Notes under the pieces: model-generated
Seen by the model: the letters and a program-made list of their open reading frames with translations, nothing else
Told to the model about the DNA's origin: nothing
Database searches by the model: none
DNA from: Clavaria fumosa
Taxonomy: Eukaryota > Basidiomycota > Agaricomycetes > Agaricales > Clavariaceae
Assembly: GCA_951802425.1 (NCBI GenBank)
Contig: OX637794.1
Span: 1,426,001-1,490,000 of the forward strand
Reading direction: 5' to 3'
Length of the DNA: 64,000 nt
Made by a program: the position numbers and the translations under genes
Shown: in pieces, positions 46,340-57,800 of the stretch
How positions within the stretch are numbered: position 1 is the stretch's first letter
Layout of the letters: every line of letters starts with the position of its first letter

Positions 46340-48101
46340 ATGTCCAACACTGCGCAACCCACACAAGGCTTGCCAGCGACAGCAACAGGCTCGGCTATTA
46401 GCCAAGGCTCACCAGCGACGGCAACAAGCTCGACTATTGGCCAAGGCAGCACACAGTCGGGACTCGCTCCTTCACCTGCTGCCATCGCTCCCTCGCGTTC
46501 AGCTCAACGTAGGCAGGACTTAGGAACGAGCGTCGCTTCTGGGACCTTCGGAGTGCGTCACTGATCCCTGCTGGTTTCTTCTTCATCTTTCTAACTTCTT
46601 TGTGTCTTTTGGTACACCACATCGTGCCGTTTGCGTCTTCGCACCGTTTCTTTTTTCTTTATTGTCTGATCTCAGGTGAAGTCCGGGCTCGCGCAGATGC
46701 TCAAGGTGCGTTTTGTGAACGCGTTTTATTTGTGCTACCGTATTGCGTTTTCTGACTATATCTCGACGCGTTGCCTTGCGTCCCCTCCATTAGGGTGGTG
46801 TAATCATGGACGTGGTCAATGCTGAACAGGTCGCTTAGCGTTATTTTCCGTCGCTGATTATGTAAATAAACACTTACTTCTCTCTCAGGCGCGCATCGCA
46901 GAAGAAGCGGGAGCGTGTGCCGTTATGGCCCTGGAGCGCGTGCCTGCCGACATCAGGGCGGCGGGTGGCGTGTCGCGAATGGTGAATTAAAAATAATAAA
47001 ATAGTATCCCAGATCCGCACTTTTTACAACGGTGAATGACAGAGCGATCCGAAGATAATCAAAGAGATCGTCGATGCGGTGACGATCCCCGTCATGGCCA
47101 AGGTGCGCATCGGACACCCAGTCGAAGCTCAAGTAAGGCACCCCTCTTGTCTTACATTTTTTATTATTCATGTTTAAACGCTGGTACCCTGCATGACCTT
47201 CAGATCGTGCAAGCTCTTGGCGTGGACTACATCGACGAGTCCGAGGTGCTCACGCCTGCAGACGAAGAGCACCACATCAACAAGCATGTGTTCAAGGTGC
47301 CGTTCGTTTGTGGCGCACGGGACCTCGGCGAGGCGCTGCGGCGGATTTCGGAGGGCGCCGCGTTCATACGCACAAAGGGCGAGGCGGGGACGGGAAACGT
47401 CGTGGAGGCGGTGCGCCACGCGCGCGCGGTACATGGCGAGATCAGGAAGGCGAGCGCGATGAGCGACGAGGAGCTCTATTCGTTTGCCAAGGAGATACAG
47501 GCCCCGTTCCATTTGCTCAAGGAGACGGCGCGCTTGAAGAGGCTCCCTGTGGTCAACTTTGCGGCTGGGGGCATTGCCACACCCGGTCAGTTTTTTTCAT
47601 TTACTTCTCCATATAAGGTGTCTCAACCCTTTTTTCCGCACTACCTTATAATGTAGCGGACGCAGCGCTCATGATGCAATTGGGGTGTGACGGAGGTGAG
47701 TGGGTTTTGTTCGCTGTCCTTCAACACGATCGCGTGCCTATCCCGTTTTTTTCCCTCTAGTCTTTGTAGGGTCGGGCATCTTCCACGTCCGTATCAATCC
47801 TCTTACGGTCATCCATGATCAATGCATGACGGCTGCCCGTTCAGTCTACTAACCCCGCAAAGCGTGCGCGTGCTATGGTACAAGCGGTACGCATTCTTAT
47901 CTTTCACCTCGAATGGAGCGTGGAAGTGATTCGTCCGCTCCTCACGTCAGGTGACGCATTACAAGAACCCGCAGATTTTAGCGGAGGCAATGGATTCTCT
48001 TTGTTTCCGGTTACACAGGACTGACTCCTGGTACTATCTCTTTCTCTTGGTTCTAGGTGTCGGAGGACTTGGGCGAGGCCATGTCTGGATTGGTCATGTG
48101 A
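46340..48101 (+). CDS. PDX1: Pyridoxal 5'-phosphate synthase subunit PDX1 (SNZ family)
   Basis: Exons begin 46340-46552, 46676-46705 (30 nt), 46794-46829 (36 nt) and 46889, and continue to the TGA at 48099-48101. The enzyme makes PLP from ribose 5-phosphate, glyceraldehyde 3-phosphate and ammonia. [22 protein letters not shown] (substrate Asp), [29 protein letters not shown] (Schiff-base Lys), [12 protein letters not shown] (second Lys) and [20 protein letters not shown] are all in place. The end [18 protein letters not shown]...GEAMSGL is reached through an intron with a GC donor after the codons for ILAE. The N-terminal ~60 residues are low-complexity Ser/Ala/Thr/Gln repeats, longer than usual. 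The glutaminase partner PDX2 is not in the window. Confidence 0.94.
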
Positions 48102-48890
48102 GCAACGCGTCGATCTGCCTCATCCTTGTTGACACCGTTCTTCAAGTGATCCTAATATGAAAGGCGGCCTATTCGCCGGAAGAGGCCACTAAGAAAACAA
48201 CGCATTTTTGGTCTGCCGAGCATGCGCACCGGAATAGTGGATAACAAAGAGGAGAATGTAGGGCTTATATGCCTTTAACTGGCATTGCATATCGCTTAAG
48301 TAGCTTGTCTAGAAACTATGCCTTTAACTGGCACCATGTAGGAGAACGGTATCCACTTTTGTGCTGAATGATATATGTTTTCCATCTTGTTGTCTAGTTC
48401 TGTAATTCCGACACGCATCTACTTTGGTCTGAATGACATCCATGTGCCCCATTATAATGTGGGCATCGGAGGGTACACATGGTACGAACGGGGGTGGAGA
48501 GGTGAGCAAGGAAGGAAGCACCACAGAAGCAGCCGTGGCACGCTCACCGCGTGCCAACCTCGCTCGAGTCGCAGAAGTCGTCGAACAGCGCGCGCAGGTG
48601 CGCGACACCGGCCTGCCAGCCGAGGAACGCGAGCTCAGACGGCGGCGCGTTGAGGATCGCGTTGGAAAGCCATTGGTGAGCACAATCACCTTGAGCCTGC
48701 TCGTCGCGTTGTGTTGTGTGGCGGGTTTTGGCAGTGTTACCGGCCGAGGAAACAGACGGCACCTCTGGTTCGTTTAATGGCCTCTACGAACGGCTTCTGA
48801 GTCGCGCGCATCATTCGGCCGAATGGCTAACGGTCGATAGAGGGCCTCAAAAATCATAATGCAGCTGACCCACTTGGAAACAGCATAAAG
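48102..48890. other. Intergenic with possible minus-strand gene fragment
   Basis: The 3' flank of PDX1 has a repeated ATGCCTTTAACTGGCA word at about 48268 and 48318. At 48544-48690 the minus strand reads WLSNAILNAPPSELAFLGWQ, which looks like real coding sequence of an unrecognised gene fragment. Confidence 0.4.
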
Positions 48891-48969
48891 AACGCGAGTG
48901 CAGGTGCAGATGCAGAGAATAGGGGGAGATACAACTCACATCACGGCCGGTGTGGACAACCGGTGCCAC

Positions 48970-49260
48970 AGCAGCATTCCAGACGTCACCCCCAAAGACG
49001 GGAACCTGACTCACCTGAGCGCCATCGGCGCCAAAGACATGGGTGTAGGGCAAAACTGCGACATACGGATGCGTTTCTTTGCGCAGTAGTCTTCGTACCA
49101 CGCGTTGCCGCAGCGTGTATCGGACAATTCCGCGCCGAAGGCGTCGTAGAACTGTACATGTGGAGCCGAGCTCACCGCGCTCGAACTTCTGCCATACACC
49201 CATGGAGCGCGCGTCCAAAGGAAGTGGAGCCCGGGAGCTCGTGATTGAGATAAGCGAAAG
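48970..49260 (-). pseudogene. Gene fragment, copy A of a duplicated segment
   Basis: The minus strand reads a coding-like stretch (GNAWYEDYCAKKRIRMSQFC) also found at 51480-51660 with substitutions and indels. I do not recognise the family. No start, no continuous frame and no confident exon structure are visible, so this is best treated as debris. Confidence 0.5.
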
Positions 49261-49379
49261 ATCAACTGATCATCGATCATCGATGAAGGTTATCTAGATT
49301 CGATCACAAGATCACAAGATCTATTCCGTTCGTGAGCACGTGAGCGGATGAAGAATAATGCAGCGAAGCATAAGAACCT

Positions 49380-49703
49380 TCCCTGCCTGTCAGCGCCCTC
49401 TGTTGCCTCCCAGAGTCGCCGAGTCTCGTAAGTACCCTTCCATTACTTAGCACCGTCGCCTACCATTGAATTCTCACCTGCCAGCACCCTTGAACGCCTT
49501 TGTGTACCCACCGCCCATACCGTCGAGCGCCGGCCACCTCGCTCTCCCGCCTCCCAGTCGCCTCGGACGCTGCCTCGCACCATTCAGCACCCTCTGTCAC
49601 TCGCGGTCGAGCACCCTCTTTCGCCTTTCAGCACTGTCAAACTCTATCGAGCACTCCCACTATCACTGTACGATATACGCGATACCGGTCCATCCTTTCC
49701 AAC
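49380..49703 (+). promoter_or_regulatory. Promoter/5' UTR of the Cry-like gene (duplicated)
   Basis: Pyrimidine-rich leader that is nearly identical to 51838-52158, including GCACCGTCGCCTACCATTGA and the sequence up to the start codon. Confidence 0.75.
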
Positions 49704-50960
49704 ATGTCCGAGGAATTCGCCCTCGATGGTATGAAATCCATTCTGGTGGCTGCTGCTGGCGCGATTCCAGGTGTGGGCACTGTCGCTGCCGTAGCCGTCG
49801 GTCTCGCCCTCGGTCTCCTGTTCCCCAACCAGACCACCGACGTCTGGGGAGAGATCCGTGATAAAGTCCAAGCACTCGTCAAGAAAGAGATTGCCGATGC
49901 CCATTTTGAGGATATGAGGCTCAAACTGCAGGGAATTATGCAAGAGATTGAACAGTATACGACGTTCGTGAATAACAAAGACGACAATACGCAGATTCTC
50001 AACTCGTGGAATGCGTCGCAGAGCGCGATTGTCGAGGCCGTCCCAGCTTTCCAGGATCCGCGATTCGCTGTTCTATTGTTGCCGCTATTTGGACAGCTTG
50101 CAAATCTCCACATACTCTTGTTGCGTGATGCCATCAAATCCGGCAAGTCTTGGGGGATGACGGATAGCACCATCACAACTTGGAAGGACATACTTCACAA
50201 GGCCGTCGGTCCCGGCACCGACCCCAAGAAGAATTACACTGCCTGGGTCACGAAACAGTACAAGGACCACCTGGCGACGCTCAACATGGACTCTGACCCG
50301 TACTCGTACCTTGAATTCGAATGCATCATGACCGTCAATGCATACGAATATGCCCTGGACATATGGCCGTATTATGACCCAGTCCAGTATCCGGGTGCTG
50401 TAGTCATCGACAGGAAACGCGAGGTCTATATCGGCCCGTTCGGTCTGAACCAGAATCTTGGTGGTCGGTACAACGATTTCCACCCGAAAGTTGTAACTCG
50501 TGATCCGATCACGGTCTTGGATGTTTGGAGTTGGGACAGAGTAGATGCCTTCCAAGTTACCTATGGCAGCAAGGTCGGAGGCAGGCAAGGAACTCGTGGC
50601 GGATCAGATAATCCGCAAGCCCATGCTGGAGCCGGAGGAAAATGGATCCTCCAGGCAACCGACAGCGCTAAATTCACCGATGAATCCTACATCGATCGAA
50701 TCTGGGTCGAGTCTAGCACCAAAACGCCTTCCAACTTGAAAGAATACGGCGTCTACCGCTTCAAGTTTCGCAGAAACAATGGATATGAAAGCCAATGGTG
50801 TGGCACTAACCCGGCCCGAAGCCCAGTAACGCGGAGTGTTACAGCGTTCGGGTTTGCGGGATACGTGGTCTCGTCGATATACGTCTATGGAACCAATCCT
50901 GCTGGTAATGCTGCCGATGGGATGATAGTTGGGTTCAGACCTAAGCGTGTCAGTGCCTGA
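49704..50960 (+). CDS. Cry-type delta-endotoxin N domain fused to a jacalin-like lectin domain
   Basis: A single uninterrupted frame of 418 residues. Residues ~1-215 are helical. A hydrophobic opening (AAGAIPGVGTVAAVAVGLAL) and FPNQTTDVWGEIRDKVQALV match the pore-forming Endotoxin_N bundle of Cry proteins in order and spacing. Residues ~235-418 look like a jacalin-like beta-prism: GGRYNDF, ITVLDVWSWDRVDAFQVTYG, a Gly/Ala-rich turn, IDRIWV and VTAFGFAGYVVSSIYVYG. The receptor-binding domains II and III of bacterial Cry toxins are absent and the lectin sits in their place. There is no signal peptide, so the protein is probably cytoplasmic, as other fungal defence lectins and toxins are. It is intronless, unlike nearly all neighbours. 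Activity cannot be judged from sequence. Confidence 0.8.
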   Translation: MSEEFALDGMKSILVAAAGAIPGVGTVAAVAVGLALGLLFPNQTTDVWGEIRDKVQALVKKEIADAHFEDMRLKLQGIMQEIEQYTTFVNNKDDNTQILNSWNASQSAIVEAVPAFQDPRFAVLLLPLFGQLANLHILLLRDAIKSGKSWGMTDSTITTWKDILHKAVGPGTDPKKNYTAWVTKQYKDHLATLNMDSDPYSYLEFECIMTVNAYEYALDIWPYYDPVQYPGAVVIDRKREVYIGPFGLNQNLGGRYNDFHPKVVTRDPITVLDVWSWDRVDAFQVTYGSKVGGRQGTRGGSDNPQAHAGAGGKWILQATDSAKFTDESYIDRIWVESSTKTPSNLKEYGVYRFKFRRNNGYESQWCGTNPARSPVTRSVTAFGFAGYVVSSIYVYGTNPAGNAADGMIVGFRPKRVSA

Positions 50961-51126
50961 CGGATGGTCATTAATTGCCAGAGATGTCATATCGAGCTTA
51001 CACAGCCAGTAGCTTCTCTATTGTACTTTATTGGTGTGCGATGAATGTATTCAGACTGTGTCGTCGTGTCTGAGCTTCTCTCTTCACATTAGGGACATAG
51101 CTATAGCTTCATTCATGTTTGGCCCA

Positions 51127-51729
51127 TCATGAATGCAGGGGGCTGCCGCCACGAAAGATCGAACTACGCTCCGGGCTGTTCTTGTCCTCTGAAAACCATT
51201 TGGCGACATCTTGGCTGCCTCCTTGTGAGATCGACATTTGCCCAGTTTCATAAGGTTTGTTTTCTATTTCCATGCCTTGCCTTGTATTCATCGTCAGCGA
51301 TGCGGAGCCGGGGAAGAACTCGAAGTGAACTCCCAAGAAAGCGACGAGACCAAGGAAAGTGAAGATTCTGCCCGTTCTGCGCGAGGAGGCACAGTGGCCA
51401 TTGCGCGCCATCAACTCGTCATACGTCCCGCGCTCGACGACGCCGCCGTCATGCACGACCAGCAGCATTCCAGACGTCACCCCCAAAGACGGGGGGCCTG
51501 AGTGCCATTGGCGCCAAAGACGCGGGTGTGGGGGCAAAACTGCGACATACGGATGCGTTTCTTCGCGCAGAAGTCCTCGTACCACGCGTTGCCGCTGCGT
51601 ATATCGGACAATTCCGTGCCGAAGGCGCGCGTCAGGAGGAAGGGGAACCTGGGAGCCCGTAATTGAGTCACGGACATAACCGACAGTCCTTTGAATCTGC
51701 CAGATCAGGCCAAAACACATGTAAGGCAC
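51127..51729 (-). pseudogene. Chimeric debris: copy B fragment joined to an ABC-transporter-like end
   Basis: The higher-coordinate half repeats the segment seen at 48970-49260. At about 51463 it switches to a frame reading VVHDGGVVERGTYDELMARN, the typical end of an ABC transporter nucleotide-binding domain. The Walker A, signature and Walker B motifs are absent from this stretch. The join lies where copies A and B stop matching, so it probably arose with the duplication. Confidence 0.55.
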
Positions 51730-51837
51730 GGATGGCGGTGAAGGTCATCTAACTATGATCTAGATTCGATCATTTGCGGACAGTTGCGCACGGAGAGTAA
51801 TGCGGCGACGCATAAGACTCTCCAACCCATCTTACCA

Positions 51838-52240
51838 CCTTCCCTGCCTGTCAGCGCCCTCTGTTGCTCCCAGAGTCGCCGAGTAAGCACCCTTCCATTA
51901 CTTAGCACCGTCGCCTACCATTGAATTCTCACCTGCCAGCACGCTTGAACGCCTTTGTGTACCCACCGCCCATACCGTCGAGCGCCGGCCACCTCGCTCT
52001 CCCGCCTCCCAGTCGCCTCGGACGCTGCCTCGCACCATTCAGCACCCTCTGTCACTCGCGGTCGAGCACCCTCTTTCGCCTTCCAGCACTGTCAAACTCT
52101 ATCGAGCACTCCCACTATCACTGTACGATACACGCGATACCGGTCCACCCTTTCCAACATGGCCGAGCAATTTGCCTTCTACCGTTTGCCAGTCCAGTCG
52201 ATGATCAATGATCAGCCATATCCCCTGTATTATTCATGAT
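51838..52240 (+). pseudogene. Truncated second copy of the Cry-like gene (promoter and first codons only)
   Basis: The leader 51838-52158 repeats that of the intact gene. The ATG at 52159 starts a frame matching the first ~7 codons, then departs and ends at 52240 after about 26 codons. No pore-forming or lectin sequence remains. Confidence 0.8.
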
Positions 52241-53137
52241 GTCGCTCACATATGTTCAGAGGTCACGGAAGCCGCGCACGTCTGCGGGGACGTTCATCCC
52301 CGCTGACGTCTTCCTCTGAACCAAGCCTAGACCGATGAGCTTGAAGATTGCGCCGCCGGCCAAGTGCTCACGATCGAGCAGTTCATGTCGACCACGCGGA
52401 CGGTGCCGTCTCCGTGGAGGCACGCAGAAGACGAGGGGGAGCGGGTGGTGGATGATGGCGCGTTCGAGGTTGAGAAGGGGCATGTTACACGGAGCGGGGT
52501 GAGCGCGGCGAAGGTGAAGAGGATCAAGAATTGCATATAGTTGGCAAAGGCGCAGATTGACGCTGCGAGGGAGAGGGAAAAGGACGAAGCCGAGGCGCAG
52601 CACGCGGAGAAGGGGCCAGGGTCAGTCCTCTATCGGATCATAGGAACATTGAAGCTCGGAAGCGAGCACCGCGTGCAATGCAGTAGATTTGTAGCCAACA
52701 GTCGGCATGGATGGTGTGGATGTCGCCACCCTCCTGCTGCCATAGCTGCTGCCGCCCCCACTCAATGACCCAAGTCCCTGCCGTTGGTCTGTGACCGCGG
52801 TGGAGGGCTTGGGTCATTGTAGAGGTGCGGTGGAGAAATAACAGTCAGCATGGGTGGAGTGGATTGGGCACAGGCGGCGTGAGCGGGGTGCATGGGGTAC
52901 CAGTCAATGTGGGTGGCATGAGTAGGTGGGCGCAGGCGGCATGAGTAGGGGATAGGCGGGCGCATAGGGCACCGGTCGATGTGCGCGTCGTGCAGACGCA
53001 GGAAGAGAGCCACTGCGTCGCCGGTAGACCTATCCGCGAGTGTGGGTTATGGAAGTTGGGCTTTCATTGAGTCGAGCAAATCTTCAACCTTTAGCGACTG
53101 GAGTTGCGGATGTAGTCAGAGTCGCAGTTGACGGTAG
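52241..53137. other. Intergenic with unrecognised coding-like stretch and minisatellite
   Basis: 52360-52620 is open on both strands with balanced codons but no known motif. 52840-52990 is a GC-rich imperfect tandem repeat of GGCGCAGGCGGCATGAGTAG and GTACCAGTCAATGTGGGT type units. Confidence 0.45.
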
Positions 53138-54826
53138 ATGAATGAGACAGATAACAAAAAACGATCAGAAAAGTCATCTTCAATGTTGAAGGGGCATCTC
53201 GGGAAGTGGAACAGCCAAGGCAGAGGAAGGCCTAGGCAGGTTCAGGTACGCAGGGAAAGGCCAAGGTGGGGCAGGCGCGCCTGTAACTGCTCAAGCCGCT
53301 CGACAGCAAGTGTCATAACTCCTGCGAAGACCGGTGAGTCCATGGTAAGAGTGAGCGCAACTGAAGGTAGGAACAGCCCAGGCCTCTCAACCGACAGAGG
53401 TTTCCGACACGCGTGGACACAGATGGGGTCGAGAGTGCTTATGATGCCTCCGCATCACCGGGCTGGGACGAGCAGCCGCGCCAAATCCGACCACGGGGGC
53501 TGCGCGGCGGGGGACGGAGTGGATTGCACTGTTGAGAGTGGGGCAGAACTTGAGGGGGCCAGCGTCGGAGAAGTCGGAGCCTCACAAGGAGGTTCCACGG
53601 GAGGGGGTTGGTTCGAGACCCAAGGGAGCGCCCTAGCAGATGAGGAGAAAGTGCCAGGGAAAGGGGCTCAAAGGGGGCGCCCCGGAAAGTCCAGGCGTGA
53701 TGCTCAGAGACGATCCCTGTCTGGGCGTGAATGGTTCCCCCAAGCGGTTTCCTCTTCCCGCCGCTCTTGCTCGCAGGTGCTGGCGAAAATCCCAAAGCGG
53801 TCCTACGACAATCCGCTTAGAGCGCGAACGCACCAAGCGCGCATAGCGCCTCCCCGCGCCTCTCGCGACGGAGATCGCGCTCGCGCAGTTTGCCGGGGTG
53901 GCAGCACCGAGTCGCATGTGCGCGCGTCGATGCGTGCGCAGGCGAAGGTGCGTGTGAGGGCTGCTAGTGCCGCTTCTGGCGTGAATGCTGCCGTAGGCGG
54001 TACTGTTGCCGTCGGAGACGTGTATCGAGACGCGGCGGGCGGGATCTAGCTCGACCGCGAGAAGGCGCAGGGTATGTGAGCCTGCTTGGTGGTCGGAGTC
54101 AGCGACGGGCTCGCTGCTCTGCCTCTGGCACAGATGACGGGGACGAGAGATGGCGGGAGGTTGTGATGGAGATGGGAATGGGGACGAGGAGGGGAGGAAA
54201 ATGAGCGTGTTGACCGAGGGCGAGGGGGACGTGTGTGCGCCCAAGGCTGTGAGGCCCGCGGACGAAGACGAGAGAGGGGCGTTCTTGCCGTGTCGTGGTG
54301 CCGATGACGATGGAGGGGTGTCGGTGTTCGCGGTCCCGGTGCGTGTGAAGAGGGGCCATTTGGGGCGCCCGTCGGCGTTCCTCGCGGACAGCGCGTTGCC
54401 GGCCGGGGACGTGGGCGTGGGAGGAAGGGGAAGAAGGGCCAGCTTGACTTGGGCGCGACGAAGACGGGGAAGGCGACGAAGAGTGATGTGGAGGTGGAGG
54501 TCGCGTTTGAGGAGTCGTTCGTGCCCGAGCGTGCCCGTTCCTGCTGATGGTGCAACCACGAAGATGACAGCGAGGACGTCGAACGTGGGTATGGGGCCGA
54601 CCGCCCCGTTCCTGTTGCTGCTGTTGCTCCGCCCAGACAGGTGTGAGCGCGAGCTGTGTGGAGGCCATTTTGTGTGTTATTGCATATACTTTGCTTGAAT
54701 GCCAACACTGACACTCTGGTTGCAAGTGCATGGGCGGCATTTTGAATGATTGTCGGTGTTTGTGTACAAGTACTACAACGGCCCCGGATGTAACTTGTAA
54801 GCGTGCTTATCTCCACCTCAATCGAC
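53138..54826. other. GC-rich block with overlapping long frames, unresolved
   Basis: Frames of 180-308 codons overlap on both strands (plus 53138-54049 and 54150-54698; minus 53633-54559 and 54046-54858). The minus frame around 53880-54060 uses G/C-ending codons and reads more like protein (LAVELDPARRVSIHVSDG) than its competitors, so a minus-strand gene is possible. No family is recognised. Confidence 0.35.
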
Positions 54827-57800
54827 ATGGATATCATCCAGCACGCTCTGACTCTCACACCTGTGCCCGGTCTCTCCGCCGCTTTCTCTGCATTTCGCTA
54901 CATCTGGACCTCTGTTCAAGAGGTCCAGGCAAGCAAGCAACAACTCCATTGCCTTGCCTCTCTGATTGCGCAGCTTTTACGAACGCTCGATAGTCAGTAC
55001 CGCAGTGGGCACTTGTCAGAAGCCGGAACATTTTCTCAACTCAAGGATTTATCTCGGTGAGCATCCTCAACATATATCTACCTCTCTTCGCATCCTGAAT
55101 GTGCTTCATCGGCCAGTCTACTCGAAGAGATATCTGAATTCATATGTCGGCAATCTTCGTATTCTTTCCTCAAGTCTTTATATGTGAAACAGCAACGAAT
55201 TGTGTCGATTGATGGCTATCATCGTCGCATTACCGCTGCCGTGGCATCGTTCCAGGTAAATTCTAATTCTTTCACAAATTGTCCTCAGTGGATTGACCAC
55301 AACGGACAGATATCAGCCCTTTTGAACACTCAGGATTGGCAGTCCAAGAATGATGAAGCTCGAGCTGCTGATCAAAGCCTTTTGTTAAAGCGGCTCGATG
55401 ATCTCGAAAGAAATCACAATCAATTATTTGATGCGCTGCTTACTGCTAGTACGTGCGGTTATTAACTGGTTTTCATGTCAAGCTGATTCAACTATGAATG
55501 GCTCAACGTATAGACGCTAGGCAAAACAATATAGCATCAATGCTGGCCTCGTTGCAAAAGCAACTCAAGGAGCGATTGGGTTCAGATCGAGAACAGCAAT
55601 TTTACCAGCAGAGTTTGCGCCACCTAACAAACATGAGTGGTATACAAGTGGAGCTGGATACCTGGACAATCACGTCCTTTGAAGTTGACATGGGCCCGAA
55701 AATTGGATCTGGTGGCTTGTATGTCATTTCCTCTTGTCTCTTTGCCCATGTGCTCATGCTTGATGATCAGTGGACAAATTCTCAAAGGGATATGGAACAA
55801 GACACCGGTTGCAATCAAGGTTCTCAGGATGGACAATGGGATCACACCGGCTGTATCAGTAAGTGTTAGATTTTTTAACTCTGGACCGGCACTCATTGTT
55901 GGTGTCCATGCAGGTTATGCGACAGGAAGTTGAGGTGAGTACTCCGACATACACTTGGAATGAACTACTACATGCTAAGGTTCATTGACCAGATTTGGTC
56001 AAAACTAATCCACCCCCACATCTTGCGTAAGCACGTGAAAATCCCTTATAAATCTATCCACATAAAACCTTGCACCTCATAGAATTCCTTGGTGCAAATG
56101 TGTTGGATGACACACCCTTTATCGTAATGCCATACTGCAGAAATGGAAATGTTCGTGACTATATCCGGAGCCACCCTGACTGTAATCGGATTGCAATTGT
56201 ATGGTTTATCTCATGAAATCCATGCATGTGCTCATTAGTTCCTTACAGCTTTGTGACATGTCCTGTGGCTTACTGTACTTGCATTCTAAGCAAGTTGTAC
56301 ATGGTGATCTCAAAGCTGTGGGTGATGCTTCTTGTGTACTCTATATATGAACTGAGGCAGCTATTCTGCTCCAGCCCAATGTCCTCGTTGATGATGGAGG
56401 AAGAGCTGTGCTTTGTGATTTTGGTCTCTCGCGTGTGAGGTCTGATGTTAGCACCCGCACAGCAATAGCTGGTATTGTGACTCTAGTTGGGTCCCGGAAT
56501 TGGATGGCACCTGAATTATTGATTGGTGGGAGACTCAGAAAACCCTGTGATATCTATGCTTTTGGCATGACAATGTATGAGGTAAGATTACTCATCGACC
56601 CATTCATATCAGATATTTTTTTGATGGAACATGTAGATATATATGGATGATGTTCCGTTGGGTCACATTGGTTATGCTGACTTCATTGAACTTGTGGTTC
56701 GACAAGATGTGAGACCGGAGAGGCCTGAGGGTGATGAGGGTGTTCCTTTTCCTGATGGGATTTGGGACCTTGCGGAGTCATGCTGGGTGAAAACTTCTAC
56801 AGAAAGACCATCTGCCATGGCTATCTTTGATATGCTATCACATTTTGTCGATATTGGCACCCCATCATATCCATCCCTGTCCAACCTGGTACTTGCAGAC
56901 AGGAAGCATGAGAAGTTCGACCAAGTGGGGAGCTCAGGAGCACAAGTGACAGAAGGAATGAAGATGTCTTTGGATGGTCTTCATGATCTGGCACTTGCAT
57001 ACAAGAAAAGGGGCAAGTTAGATGAAGTGGAGAGTCTACTAGCACAGGTAGTGGAAGTGAAGGGGAGGATTTTAGGAGCAGAACACCCAGGCACACTGAC
57101 AAGCATTCATGAGCTGGCTGTCACATACTGCAGTCAGGACAAGCTGGACAAAGCAGAGAGTCTACTAGCACAGGTAGTGGAAGTGAGGAAAAGGATTTTA
57201 GGGGCTAAACACCCAAACACACTGACAAGCATTCATGTGCTGGCTGTCATATACTTGAGACAGGATAAGTTGGACAAAGCAGAGAGTCTACTAGCACAGG
57301 TGGTGGAAGTGAGGAAGAGGATTTTAGGAGTAGAACACCCAGACACACTATCAAGCATTCATGAGCTGGCTGTCACATACTTGAGACAGGACAAATGGGA
57401 CAAAGCAGACAGTTTACTAGCACAGGTGGTGGAAGTGAGGAAGAGGATATTAGGGGCAGAACACCCAGACACACTATCAAGCATTCATGAGCTGGCTGTC
57501 ACATACTTGAGACAGGACAAATGGGACAAAGCAGACAGTTTACTAGCACAGGTGGTGGAAGCGAGGAAGAGGATATTAGGGGCAGAACACCCAGACACAC
57601 TGACAAGCATTCATGAACTGGCTGTCACATACTGGAGTCAGGATAAGTTGGGCAAAGCAAAGAGTCTACTAGCACAAGTGGTGGAAGTGAGGAAGAGGAT
57701 TTTGGGGGCAGAACACCCAGACACACTGACAAGCATTCATGTGCTGGCTGTCACATGCTGCAGTGAGGGCATGTTGATCACAGCAGAGAGTCTACTAGCA

